64,000 nucleotides of DNA. Origin: Bacillota bacterium (GTDB lineage: Bacteria > Bacillota > Clostridia > Acetivibrionales > DSM-1351). A model generated the notes under the pieces. It worked only from the letters and a program-made list of their open reading frames with translations, had not been told where the DNA came from and did not search any database. How positions within the stretch are numbered: the stretch's first letter is position 1; every line of letters begins with the position of its first letter. Both the position numbers and the translations under genes were made by a program. Below are positions 35,152 through 44,103 of this stretch, one piece after another. The stretch is from the NCBI GenBank assembly GCA_023439045.1, contig JAEXOY010000020.1, positions 1 to 64,000 on the forward strand, in the 5' to 3' direction.

Positions 35152-37284
35152 ATGCCAATGAAACCAAAAGCACAGCAAGTATTATCTACAACAACAAAAC
35201 AAAAATCACCTGTTAAGCAAATATCAACAGAGAGCATTAATATTGATGATGTTATTTTTGCATTGGATATAGGTACTAGAACAGTAATCGGAATAGTGGG
35301 CATATATGAAAAAAATTACTTCAACGTTTTAGCTGCTGAAATCTTTGAACACAAAAGTAGAGCTATGATGGACGGCCAGATACATGATATTGAAAAGGTC
35401 GCAGAGGTAGTGAGAGAGGTTAAAAACAGGCTTGAAGCTGTGTTGGGATTTAGTCTTAAAAAGGTAGCAATAGCTGCTGCTGGGCGTGTATTAAAAACCA
35501 GCCAAATTAAGCTTGAATATGATATAGAACAGGGCCGAGAGATAACGGCTGAAATAGTTGGAAGCCTTGAGGTAGATGCTATTCAACAAGCACAGCAGAA
35601 GTTGGACGAGACCATTCAAAATGAGGAGAAACTACAATTCTATTGTGTAGGATACAGTGTTATAAATTATTTTTTAAATGGATACGTGATTTCTTCACTA
35701 GTTGGACATAAGGGCAAGAAAATTGGTGCGGAAGTTCTTGCGACCTTTTTGCCACACGTAGTTGTGGATAGCTTATACACTGTTATGTCCAGAGTAGGTC
35801 TAGAGGTAATAAGTATGACTCTTGAACCTATTGCTGCTATAAATGTTACTATTCCAAAGGATTTAAGGCTTTTGAATCTTGTGTTGGTGGATATTGGAGC
35901 AGGAACCTCTGATATCGCTGTTACAAGGGATGGATCTGTGGTCGCATATGGTATGGTTCCTATTGCGGGGGATGAAATTACTGAAAAGCTTGCACATGAA
36001 CTTTTAGTTGATTTTAACACCGCAGAAAAAATAAAGTTATCTATTTCAAAGGGGGCAAATAGTACTAAGTATACCGATATCCTTGGAAAGAAGAAAGAGA
36101 TATCCCTCAACACATTAATGGATATAATTAAACCTTCAGTAGAAATACTTGGTGATAGTATTGCTGAGAAAATAATGGAGTTTAATCAGAAGGCACCAAA
36201 TGCAGTATTTCTCATTGGTGGGGGCAGCCAAATTCCTGGTTTGGTGGATAGGATTGCTCTGCACTTGGGAATGAGTAAAGATAGAGTTGCTGTTCGAGGG
36301 AGAGATGTTATTCAAAATATTAAAACCAAGATCAAAAAGCTAAGCGGTCCTGATGCAATTACGCCATTTGGTATTGCAATGATGGCATATATGCAAAAAG
36401 GCAAAGACTTCATGTGTGTCACTGTAAATGGTGAAAAAGTAAGATTATTTAATTCGAAAAGATTAACAGTTGCAGATTCACTAATATTAATTGGATTTAA
36501 TCCCGATAAATTAATAGGAAGAACAGGTAAATCCTTAAAGTTTTTACTTAACGAACAATCTATGTTTGAAAAGGGAGAACATGGTGAGGCCGCCCAAATT
36601 ACAGTTAATAATTCTCCTGCAAACTTGGAAACGGTTATTACTGTTGGTGACAATATAAGCATAAAACCTGCTGTCAATGGTCAAAGTGCAAGGAAGTTCA
36701 TTGGCGATTATGTTAAAAGAAAAGCACCTATAAACATTACTTTTAATGGTGTCCAATATACCTTGGAGCCTAAGACATTTATTAATGAGAAAGAGGTTAA
36801 ACTAGATAGGCAGATTTCAGAGGGAGATAGAGTAACAATTTTAGAAATATACACGCTTGGTGATTTCATATATAAGTACTCGATTGCTACCGAGAATTAC
36901 CAGTTCTACATAAACGGAACAAATGGCGGAACGGAATATGTACTTCAAGATAAAGATGAAATAATTTCTCTTCTTGACCAGCAAGTGAAAGAAGATACAT
37001 ATGAGCAGGAAACTGCAGAACAATCCATCATTATTGATAATGCATCAAATAGTAATATTGAATCAAAGTCAAGTGAGTTTATAATTTGGGTAAATGGAGA
37101 AAAGATATTACTGGATAATACAAAATCGTATATTTTTGTAGATATTTTTAGCTATATTAATTTTGACTTAACCTTACCTAAGGGTAACATTATATTGAAG
37201 CTTAATGGTAACTGTGCTAATTTTACAGATGCTATAAAGCCAAACGATACCATTGAAGTTTATTGGGAAGCATTTAAGCAATAA
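35152..37284 (+). CDS. Long FtsA/actin-like ATPase domain protein
   Basis: A 710-residue protein of the actin/Hsp70 superfamily. The phosphate-binding motif FALDIGTRTVIGIVG is at about 37-51, followed by an FtsA-type SHS2-like region and LVDIGAGTSDIAVTRDG (phosphate 2). A Gly-rich adenosine motif, FLIGGGSQIPGLVDRIA, is near residue 355. The C-terminal 290 residues are unlike FtsA and look like repeated beta domains, each with a VNGEK/NLE-type start. ATG 35152 has AAGGGGGA ahead, two bases after nth. Clostridia commonly carry this in addition to the true ftsA; a cell-envelope or shape role is likely but unproven. Confidence 0.8.
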   Translation: MPMKPKAQQVLSTTTKQKSPVKQISTESINIDDVIFALDIGTRTVIGIVGIYEKNYFNVLAAEIFEHKSRAMMDGQIHDIEKVAEVVREVKNRLEAVLGFSLKKVAIAAAGRVLKTSQIKLEYDIEQGREITAEIVGSLEVDAIQQAQQKLDETIQNEEKLQFYCVGYSVINYFLNGYVISSLVGHKGKKIGAEVLATFLPHVVVDSLYTVMSRVGLEVISMTLEPIAAINVTIPKDLRLLNLVLVDIGAGTSDIAVTRDGSVVAYGMVPIAGDEITEKLAHELLVDFNTAEKIKLSISKGANSTKYTDILGKKKEISLNTLMDIIKPSVEILGDSIAEKIMEFNQKAPNAVFLIGGGSQIPGLVDRIALHLGMSKDRVAVRGRDVIQNIKTKIKKLSGPDAITPFGIAMMAYMQKGKDFMCVTVNGEKVRLFNSKRLTVADSLILIGFNPDKLIGRTGKSLKFLLNEQSMFEKGEHGEAAQITVNNSPANLETVITVGDNISIKPAVNGQSARKFIGDYVKRKAPINITFNGVQYTLEPKTFINEKEVKLDRQISEGDRVTILEIYTLGDFIYKYSIATENYQFYINGTNGGTEYVLQDKDEIISLLDQQVKEDTYEQETAEQSIIIDNASNSNIESKSSEFIIWVNGEKILLDNTKSYIFVDIFSYINFDLTLPKGNIILKLNGNCANFTDAIKPNDTIEVYWEAFKQ

Positions 37285-37303
37285 AAATTAAGGAAGTGGA
37301 GCA

Positions 37304-38974
37304 ATGACTAAGTTAAAAAATTATGAGAAAGTAATAACTCAACTAACCTGGGGAATAATTATTGTTTTTATTATGAAAATGCTCATAGTAAACAACATAA
37401 CTCTTTTATCACGCTCAAAAGAGTTCTTTACAGAGATTATTATTTTTACATTGCTCCTAATAATTCTCAATTTTTCGAAAAATATATGCCTGAGTAAAGA
37501 AACAATTTATAACGAAAAGATTTTTATAGTTTTTCGTGTAAGTGAGATTTTTATATCAACTGTATTAATTTCTTTATTGCAAGATGAGATCCTAGTATAC
37601 TTGATTTTTATTCTATCTATTGCATTTTCTTGTTACATTGGAAACAAGTTAACCTATTCATTGTTAGGCTTCAGTATGGGATTGAAGCTTATAATGGAGA
37701 GTATAATGATTATAATATATGGACACGAGATAGTTTACAATCATTTAGTATCTTATATTTTTGAAGTAATAAGTGTATATTTAGGCTATTTAATAATGTG
37801 CTCAATTATTATTGCAATCTATAAAAACAACAAGAAGAATGAAGAAGATAATGAAAAAATGGTGGTTGAGCTGAGCGAAAAATATGAGCAGATTGCTGTT
37901 GCAAAAGAGGAAATTAAATCGCAGTATGAAAAGCTCAGAGATACAAATCAAAGACTAGAGGAATCAAATAAAAAACTTACAAGTAGCATTGCTGAGTTTT
38001 ACACACTTCAACAGATAAGTGAAGCTATAGGATCTATTTTCGATCCTGAAGAGCTGCTTAAATTCGTAAATGATGTTATCATGGGCGTTATGGGTGTTAA
38101 TTATTGTACAATAATAGTTAACGATACTAGGAGAAATCTTCTCAAAGTGCAGTTTACTAATATTGTAAACAAAGAGGAGTACGCAATACTCACCGATAAT
38201 ATAAACTGTTGTACTATTTATGATGTTCTTAACAATGAAAAACCTATTCTTGAAAATAATGCGAACCCTCAGAAGTATGAGTTTATAGGTAATAGAGAGG
38301 TGGGCTCTTTTATTTGTATCCCATTGAGTTCAAAGTCTAGAAAATTTGGTGTTGTTTTAATTGAGCACAAATATCAGAATACTTTTGATATTGAAAACTT
38401 AAGGCTACTGATTACTATCGGAAAGCAAGTGAGCATGGCAATAGAAAATGCTGAGTTGTATGCAAACCTACAAGAAGTAGCTAATACAGATGGACTTACC
38501 CAGGTCAACAACAGAGTTTACTTCCACGAAAAAATTATTAAGGACTTTAATCAAGCAAAGGAAGAAGGTTATTATTTATCTTTGGCTATTTGTGATATAG
38601 ACTTTTTCAAAAAGTTTAATGATACATATGGTCACCTGTTTGGAGATGTAGTATTAAAAACAGTTGCACAGACAATAAAATCATCAATTCGTAGCACAGA
38701 TACGGTAGCTAGGTTTGGTGGAGAAGAATTTGTTGTTATTATGCCTAGAACAAATCTCAATGAAGCTTTTGAAAAGGTAGAAAGCCTTAGAAAGATGATT
38801 GAAACTACGGTTGTAAATGATAATCTTATTTCTGCTTCTGTAACAGCAAGCTTTGGTGTAGCATGCTACCCGGAAAACTCTATGACACAGCATGAACTGA
38901 TAAAACATGCTGATAAGGCTCTATATACTGCCAAGGAAAGCGGTAGAAATTGCGTCAAGGTCTATTCTAATTAA
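37304..38974 (+). CDS. Membrane diguanylate cyclase (GAF-GGDEF)
   Basis: A 556-residue protein with about six N-terminal helices (1-175), a coiled coil (180-230), a GAF domain (about 235-390) and GGDEF (about 395-555). The active site is FGGEEFVVIM, competent for c-di-GMP synthesis. RSTD sits five residues before it, an intact product-inhibition I-site. Its 3' end overlaps the convergent minus-strand gene by 8 bp. Together with the HD-GYP protein it gives both halves of c-di-GMP turnover. Confidence 0.92.
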   Translation: MTKLKNYEKVITQLTWGIIIVFIMKMLIVNNITLLSRSKEFFTEIIIFTLLLIILNFSKNICLSKETIYNEKIFIVFRVSEIFISTVLISLLQDEILVYLIFILSIAFSCYIGNKLTYSLLGFSMGLKLIMESIMIIIYGHEIVYNHLVSYIFEVISVYLGYLIMCSIIIAIYKNNKKNEEDNEKMVVELSEKYEQIAVAKEEIKSQYEKLRDTNQRLEESNKKLTSSIAEFYTLQQISEAIGSIFDPEELLKFVNDVIMGVMGVNYCTIIVNDTRRNLLKVQFTNIVNKEEYAILTDNINCCTIYDVLNNEKPILENNANPQKYEFIGNREVGSFICIPLSSKSRKFGVVLIEHKYQNTFDIENLRLLITIGKQVSMAIENAELYANLQEVANTDGLTQVNNRVYFHEKIIKDFNQAKEEGYYLSLAICDIDFFKKFNDTYGHLFGDVVLKTVAQTIKSSIRSTDTVARFGGEEFVVIMPRTNLNEAFEKVESLRKMIETTVVNDNLISASVTASFGVACYPENSMTQHELIKHADKALYTAKESGRNCVKVYSN

Positions 38975-39647
38975 CCTTCAATGAAGTGACAATATTCCAA
39001 AATATCTTTTTCTCTTTTGCACTAAAGTATTTCTCTGGTAAGAAATAGCTTATTCTGTACATGCATTTATCCTTCTGTATAAAGACCTCTAGTGCATGAT
39101 ATTTCCCAGTCGGGGTATTTACTGAATACTCCCAAGAGTATCCATGCATTTCATTTACTATTACCTTCTTGTTGGTAAAGTTAATAAAATCTGTTGAAGA
39201 ACTTTTTTTTGAGGCGGTTAGAAATTTATCTAGAGAATAAGGCAAATCCCATATTTGTATTATACCTGTACAATTTGGAATGTTTTTGTTTCCAAGTTCA
39301 ACATGGTACTTAATGCTACTTCCTGGGAAATCCTGAAAATCAAGCTTAAAGTAGTCAGGGTAATTGAATTCAATATTATTTTGGTCAGATTTAAAATGGA
39401 CATAGGGTTTGACCTCTGTACTTGAAGCTTTCACAGTCAAAATAGGATTGCTGTTTTGTGAATATATGCTTTTTATCTTGAGGCTTGATGAATAGTCAAA
39501 GCTTAAGGAGTTATCTATTGTTGCGGTATATCGGATAGTGTTATTTATAAATAAAACTATGGCAAAAAATAGACATATCCAAATGCATAGCATGGTAATA
39601 AACAGTGCTGCTTTTTTCTTGTATTGTGTTACAACTATTAAATACAC
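38967..39647 (-). CDS. Membrane-anchored hypothetical with PsbP-like C-terminus
   Basis: A 226-residue protein with one N-terminal TM (about 14-36) and an extracytoplasmic domain. Its tail (MYRISYFLPEKYFSAKEKKI, then FWNIVTSLKV) resembles the last strand and helix of PsbP-like lipoproteins in Firmicutes. GTG 39647 has AAGAGGA upstream on the minus strand. No lipobox. Function unknown; the convergent overlap with the cyclase gene is probably incidental. Confidence 0.6.
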   Translation of the reverse strand: MYLIVVTQYKKKAALFITMLCIWICLFFAIVLFINNTIRYTATIDNSLSFDYSSSLKIKSIYSQNSNPILTVKASSTEVKPYVHFKSDQNNIEFNYPDYFKLDFQDFPGSSIKYHVELGNKNIPNCTGIIQIWDLPYSLDKFLTASKKSSSTDFINFTNKKVIVNEMHGYSWEYSVNTPTGKYHALEVFIQKDKCMYRISYFLPEKYFSAKEKKIFWNIVTSLKVN

Positions 39648-39771
39648 AACTTATCCTCTTTTTTAATTTGTATCTATTAAATTTTTATTCATTTATTTAT
39701 AAAAAATGATTCACTTATTAAAAAGAGTTGAATATATTAGAGTGAGGAGCCATTTTAGGGGGAGTGTTTTT

Positions 39772-39843
39772 ATGAGAATAGTAGTAGTCAAAATGCCTAA
39801 ATTGTTTGGAAGCATATTAAAGAAAGTATTTAAGATAGGCTAA
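39772..39843 (+). CDS. spoVM: Stage V sporulation protein M (SpoVM), 23 residues
   Basis: A 23-codon ORF with AGGGGGAG ahead of ATG 39772. The peptide begins MRIVVVKMPKLFGSILKK and ends VFKIG: an amphipathic helix with the conserved K-x-P-K motif. SpoVM recognises forespore membrane curvature and anchors the spore coat through SpoIVA. In B. subtilis spoVM is next to rpmB, with recG a few genes on; here the next two genes are rpmB and recG, which strongly supports the call. A shared hairpin follows. Confidence 0.88.
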   Translation: MRIVVVKMPKLFGSILKKVFKIG

Positions 39844-39933
39844 TCTTATCATCAAGTGCTTACATAACTATACTAATAGACTGTATTGTAAACGGTTTAT
39901 TTTTCTGTACCCAAATAAATATAAAAGATTAAA

Positions 39934-39968
39934 ATAAAAAAGCGTATATTTAAGAATACGCTTTTTTA
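39934..39968. terminator. Bidirectional terminator between spoVM and rpmB
   Basis: AAAAAAGCGTAT and ATACGCTTTTTT form a stem with an A-tract on one side and a T-tract on the other. It can terminate both the plus-strand spoVM and the minus-strand rpmB. Confidence 0.88.
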
Positions 39969-39994
39969 TTTTAAATTTATGGCCATAAATTCAA

Positions 39995-40183
39995 TTATAT
40001 CGCTCTGGTTACTTTGTTTGAACGCAGACATCTTGTACATATGTTAATTGATTTTGGTGTGCCATCTTCAACTATCTTAACTTTTCTTACATTTGGTTTC
40101 CATGTACGGCTTGTAGCATTTAAAGCATGGCTTCTATTGTTTCCAAAAGTAGTTGCCTTGCTGCATACTTCACACTTTGCCAT
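39995..40183 (-). CDS. rpmB: Large-subunit ribosomal protein bL28
   Basis: A 62-residue ribosomal protein. MAKCEVCSK at the start and CTRCLRSNKV at the end give the two CxxC pairs of a zinc-containing (C+) L28. RTWKPNVRKVKI is typical. On the minus strand AAAGGAGGTG lies ahead of ATG 40183. Unlike in Bacillus it faces away from recG. Confidence 0.97.
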   Translation of the reverse strand: MAKCEVCSKATTFGNNRSHALNATSRTWKPNVRKVKIVEDGTPKSINICTRCLRSNKVTRAI

Positions 40184-40422
40184 ATATTACACCTCCTTTG
40201 GTTAATGGAGAATTTTTCATTGTTATGTCACAACAACAAGCAATAACTATTTTAACACAGAAAACCAGTTTACTGCAAGCAGTATTTTAAATTATTGTTT
40301 CTTTTTTGTTGAATGACTATTAACCTAAAGTCTTTTTAGATATAATTAAAATAAAGCTACATTTGGTTTACATTAAATAGGTTATATTAATAAATAGACA
40401 AAAAGATTAATGGAAGAATATC

Positions 40423-42504
40423 ATGAGTACAAGATTGGACAGCTTGCGAGAAAAGTCAATAGATAGTGTTAAGGGCGTTGGTGCAGCGAGAAAAAAACTA
40501 CTTGGTAGAGTTGGTATTAGCAATGTATATGAGCTTTTAACATACTTCCCGAAGGACTATGAAGATAGGACCAAAATTAAAAACATAGCTGACCTTCAAA
40601 ATATGGAAGTGTGCTCATTTGAGGGTACCATTGTATCAAATGTAGGAGAAATACGACCCAAAAAAGGTATGACTATCCAGAAGGTTACAATTAGGGATTC
40701 TTCTGCTGGCATAACTGCTTATTGGTTTAACCAACCTTATATAAAGACTTCTTTAAGGGTCGGGGAAAGCTATTATTTTTTTGGAAAGATTGAGCGTAAA
40801 GGTAATAAGCTACAGACAATCAATCCCTCATACGAGCTTGTTGATAAAAGGGGACCCAGCAACAGCTTGAAGGTACTGCCCATATATCCACTAACAAAGG
40901 ATTTAAAACAGAATACACTTAGAACTCTGGTTAGAGAAGCGCTTAATACTGTTGCGGAGGTTGAAGATACACTTCCTGATACCATAATAAAAGAACAAGG
41001 CCTTGAGAGCTTGGATTTTAGCATTAAAAATATACATTTTCCTGATAATACAGAATGTATGCAAAAAGCCAGAAGTAGACTAGCATTTGAAGAATTGTTT
41101 CTAATGCAGCTTGGGTTATTATCGTTTAAGAGTGTTCTTAATAACTCGTTAGAAGGGATTAGCTTCAAGGGTGTAGATTACAGCGAAGATTTAATGTTAG
41201 CACTGCCATTTGAGCTCACAGAGGCTCAGAAGAGAGTAGTGCAGGAGATAAGGACTGACATGGAAAGCCACAAACCAATGAATAGATTGGTACAGGGGGA
41301 CGTGGGTTCAGGTAAAACAGTAATTGCACTCATTGCATTATTTAAGGCTGTAAAATGCGGTTATCAGGGTGCGTTGATGGCTCCCACGGAAATATTGGCA
41401 GAACAGCACTTTAATTCTATTAAGCCTATATTGGACAAATTCGCTATAAGGGTTGAGCTATTGTCGGGAAGTCTGCCCAAAAAGCAGAAGCAGGAGATTA
41501 CAAAGCAGCTTTCTCAGGGCGAGATTGATATTATAGTGGGTACACATGCACTAATTGAAGATACTGTTCAGTTCAAACAACTAGGCCTCGTCGTTACAGA
41601 TGAGCAGCATAGATTTGGAGTGAGACAAAGGTCAGTTTTGGCTGCTAAGGGAGCAAACCCAGATGTATTAGTTATGACTGCTACTCCTATTCCAAGGACA
41701 TTGGCACTTATATTGTACGGAGATTTGGACATATCTGTGATAGACCAGCTACCACCGGGGAGAAAGCCTATCAAGACTTATGCAGTAAATGAAGCAATGC
41801 GTGACAGAATAAATAAATTTATTCGGGAGAAAGTGTTAGAAGGTAGGCAGGTCTATATTGTCTGTCCTTTGGTAGAAGAATCCGAGCAGATTAATGCAAA
41901 ATCAGCGGTTGAAACTGCTGGAGAATTTAAGACAGGTGTGTTCAAAGACTTAAAGGTAGGCATTATTCATGGACAGATGAAGTCCAAGGAAAAAGAGGAA
42001 ATAATGCGAAGCTTTGTGAACCATGAGATAAGTATACTTGTGTCCACCACCATTATCGAGGTTGGAGTAAATGTTCCAAACTCAACCGTTATGGTAATAG
42101 AAAATGCAGAAAAGTTTGGTTTGGCACAATTACATCAGCTTAGAGGAAGAGTTGGGCGTGGTGCTCATCAGTCGTACTGTATACTTTTCAATCAGTCATC
42201 TTCTGAGGTTGCAAAAGAGAGGATGAGCATAATGCAAAGCTCTAATGATGGATTTGTAATCTCGGAGAAGGACCTTGAAATTAGGGGGCCTGGTGACTTC
42301 TTTGGTACAAGACAGCATGGGTTGCCCGAGCTTAAGGTTGCAAACCTTTATAGAGATATGGATATTCTTCTTTCTGCTCAGCAATTGGCAAAAAAAATAG
42401 TTGAGGACGATCCGAGACTTGAAAAAATAGAGAATGCAGCATTAAGTCAGTATATCAAGGTATATTTCGGTGGAAGTATAAACGAGGGTGCTTTTTCAAT
42501 CTGA
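40423..42504 (+). CDS. recG: ATP-dependent DNA helicase RecG
   Basis: Branch-migrating helicase that processes stalled forks. The 693-residue length is typical. An N-terminal wedge/OB region (about 1-230, with VGAARKKLLGRVGI) precedes SF2 motifs: Walker A GDVGSGKTVIA, DEQHRFG (motif II), TATPIPRTLAL (III), and C-terminal QLHQLRGRVGRG. GGAAG precedes ATG 40423. Confidence 0.97.
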   Translation: MSTRLDSLREKSIDSVKGVGAARKKLLGRVGISNVYELLTYFPKDYEDRTKIKNIADLQNMEVCSFEGTIVSNVGEIRPKKGMTIQKVTIRDSSAGITAYWFNQPYIKTSLRVGESYYFFGKIERKGNKLQTINPSYELVDKRGPSNSLKVLPIYPLTKDLKQNTLRTLVREALNTVAEVEDTLPDTIIKEQGLESLDFSIKNIHFPDNTECMQKARSRLAFEELFLMQLGLLSFKSVLNNSLEGISFKGVDYSEDLMLALPFELTEAQKRVVQEIRTDMESHKPMNRLVQGDVGSGKTVIALIALFKAVKCGYQGALMAPTEILAEQHFNSIKPILDKFAIRVELLSGSLPKKQKQEITKQLSQGEIDIIVGTHALIEDTVQFKQLGLVVTDEQHRFGVRQRSVLAAKGANPDVLVMTATPIPRTLALILYGDLDISVIDQLPPGRKPIKTYAVNEAMRDRINKFIREKVLEGRQVYIVCPLVEESEQINAKSAVETAGEFKTGVFKDLKVGIIHGQMKSKEKEEIMRSFVNHEISILVSTTIIEVGVNVPNSTVMVIENAEKFGLAQLHQLRGRVGRGAHQSYCILFNQSSSEVAKERMSIMQSSNDGFVISEKDLEIRGPGDFFGTRQHGLPELKVANLYRDMDILLSAQQLAKKIVEDDPRLEKIENAALSQYIKVYFGGSINEGAFSI

Positions 42505-42591
42505 TAAATTGATAAATGCCAATATAATATGTTTTAGCAAGTTTTTATTATTTTTTTACAAATTAAGTTTTAAATCTGGAGGCGGTACAAT

Positions 42592-43146
42592 ATTTTAAGA
42601 GTAATTTCAGGAAGTGCCAAGGGCATGAAGCTTGCAACGCTAGACGGTATGAATACAAGGCCTACTACTGATAGGGTAAAGGAGTCATTATTTAATATAT
42701 TAAACTTTTATCTCGAAGGCTGTGCTGTTCTTGATTTATTTGGGGGTTCCGGTAGTTTAGGAATTGAGGCACTAAGTAGAGGGGCAGCTTGTGCAGTGTT
42801 TGCTGATAAAAGTGAGAAATGCATTGAGATTATAAAACAAAATGTAACACATACCAGATTTTTGGATAAATCCGAAATATATTTGGGAGAATACGATACA
42901 ATATTAAAAAAACTCTCCCAACATGGCAAAAAATTTGATATAATTTTTCTAGACCCACCATATAAGTTAGGAGTGGTACCTGAAATCTTGCTATTACTCC
43001 AGTCATATGGTATTTTAAATGATAAAGTTATAATTGTTGTTGAGTCTGATGCTGAAACTGTTTTACCAGAAATAATAGGGGGCTTGTGCATTTCCAGAAT
43101 AGAATGTTATGGCAGTACCAAGATTACTTTTTACAAATGGGCATAA
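42592..43146 (+). CDS. rsmD: 16S rRNA (guanine966-N2)-methyltransferase, apparent ATT start
   Basis: SAM-dependent enzyme for m2G966 of 16S rRNA. SAM motif LDLFGGSGSLGIEALSRGA and catalytic DPPY (FLDPPYK) are clear. The family almost always opens (M)-R-V-I-S-G-x-x-x-G. Here the codons for L-R-V-I-S-G-S-A-K-G run from 42595 and the codon before them is ATT at 42592, nine bases after GGAGG. The first ATG is 42625, which would cut this conserved strand off and has no ribosome site. With ATT the length is 184 residues, normal for RsmD. Followed by coaD, as ylbH-coaD in B. subtilis. Confidence 0.88.
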   Translation: MLRVISGSAKGMKLATLDGMNTRPTTDRVKESLFNILNFYLEGCAVLDLFGGSGSLGIEALSRGAACAVFADKSEKCIEIIKQNVTHTRFLDKSEIYLGEYDTILKKLSQHGKKFDIIFLDPPYKLGVVPEILLLLQSYGILNDKVIIVVESDAETVLPEIIGGLCISRIECYGSTKITFYKWA

Positions 43147-43157
43147 GGACGTAAATT

Positions 43158-43643
43158 ATGAGTATATTTATTTATCCAGGAAGTTTTGATCCTGTGACAA
43201 ACGGTCATTTAGATATAATAGAAAGAGCAGCAAAGATTTGTGATAAGTTAATTGTTGCTGTTCTTATAAATAATAGCAAAAATCCTGCTTTTACTATTGA
43301 TGAACGAGTTGACATGCTGAAAAAGGCAGTTGAACATTGTGAAAATGTGAGTGTAGAGAGCTTTTCGGGACTGCTGGTAGATTATGTGAAACAGAAAGAG
43401 GCAAATGTTATAATCAAAGGGCTTCGAGCTGTCTCTGATTTTGAGTATGAACTTCAGATGGCACTTTTAAATAAAAATCAGGCTCCTGAGATAGAGACAT
43501 TGTTCATGATGTCAAATATCAATTATTCGTTTTTGAGCTCTAGCATGGTAAAAGAATTAGCTAGACACAGAGGAGATATATCAGGGCTGTTGCCTGAAGC
43601 AATAATTGAAGACGTTATCAATAAATTTAGAGCGCAAAAGTAA
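43158..43643 (+). CDS. coaD: Phosphopantetheine adenylyltransferase
   Basis: Penultimate CoA-biosynthesis enzyme. The 161-residue protein has the nucleotidyltransferase motif PGSFDPVTNGHLDII (T/HxGH) and the second motif SFLSSSMVKELA (S-S-x-x-x-K type). Starts 11 bp after rsmD. Confidence 0.97.
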   Translation: MSIFIYPGSFDPVTNGHLDIIERAAKICDKLIVAVLINNSKNPAFTIDERVDMLKKAVEHCENVSVESFSGLLVDYVKQKEANVIIKGLRAVSDFEYELQMALLNKNQAPEIETLFMMSNINYSFLSSSMVKELARHRGDISGLLPEAIIEDVINKFRAQK

Positions 43644-43665
43644 TCACGAAAGGATGGGTCATCAA

Positions 43666-44103
43666 ATGGAAATTTTAGCTATACTTGAGACGTTAGAAGA
43701 TTTAGTTGAAAGAAGTACAAGCGTACCGTTTTCAGGCAAGTGTCTGATTGACAGGGAAGAGGTACTTGAGATTGTAAAGGAAATGAGACTGAAGCTTCCT
43801 GATGATATAAAGCAAGCAAAATGGGTAAAGGAAGAGCGCCAACGCATTTTGTTGGAGGCTCAGAAAGAAGCCAATAATATTCTTAAGGACGCAGAGAATA
43901 AGATAGCTTCGCTTGTAGACGAACATGAAATTACAAAACAGGCATATGAACAAGCAAATGAAATTGTTGCAAACGCACAGAAAAATGCTAGAGAAATGCG
44001 TTTAGGTGCGAGGGAGTATGCGGATGGTGTTCTGTCAAAGGTTGAGGAAATACTTAATGATACAGCAGCAGTAATCAGAACTAACAGAGAAGAACTAAAG
44101 TAA
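43666..44103 (+). CDS. Coiled-coil protein downstream of coaD
   Basis: A 145-residue mostly helical protein. After a short globular start, residues 55-145 form a long Ala/Glu/Lys-rich coiled coil (EEAQKEANNIL-like and NAQKNAREMRLGAREYADGV). It resembles proteins annotated as ATPase or V-type subunit H-like next to coaD in clostridia; the name reflects the coiled coil, not known activity. ATG 43666 has AAAGGA ahead; the in-frame extension to 43606 overlaps coaD. A DivIVA-like or septal role is only a guess. Confidence 0.65.
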   Translation: MEILAILETLEDLVERSTSVPFSGKCLIDREEVLEIVKEMRLKLPDDIKQAKWVKEERQRILLEAQKEANNILKDAENKIASLVDEHEITKQAYEQANEIVANAQKNAREMRLGAREYADGVLSKVEEILNDTAAVIRTNREELK

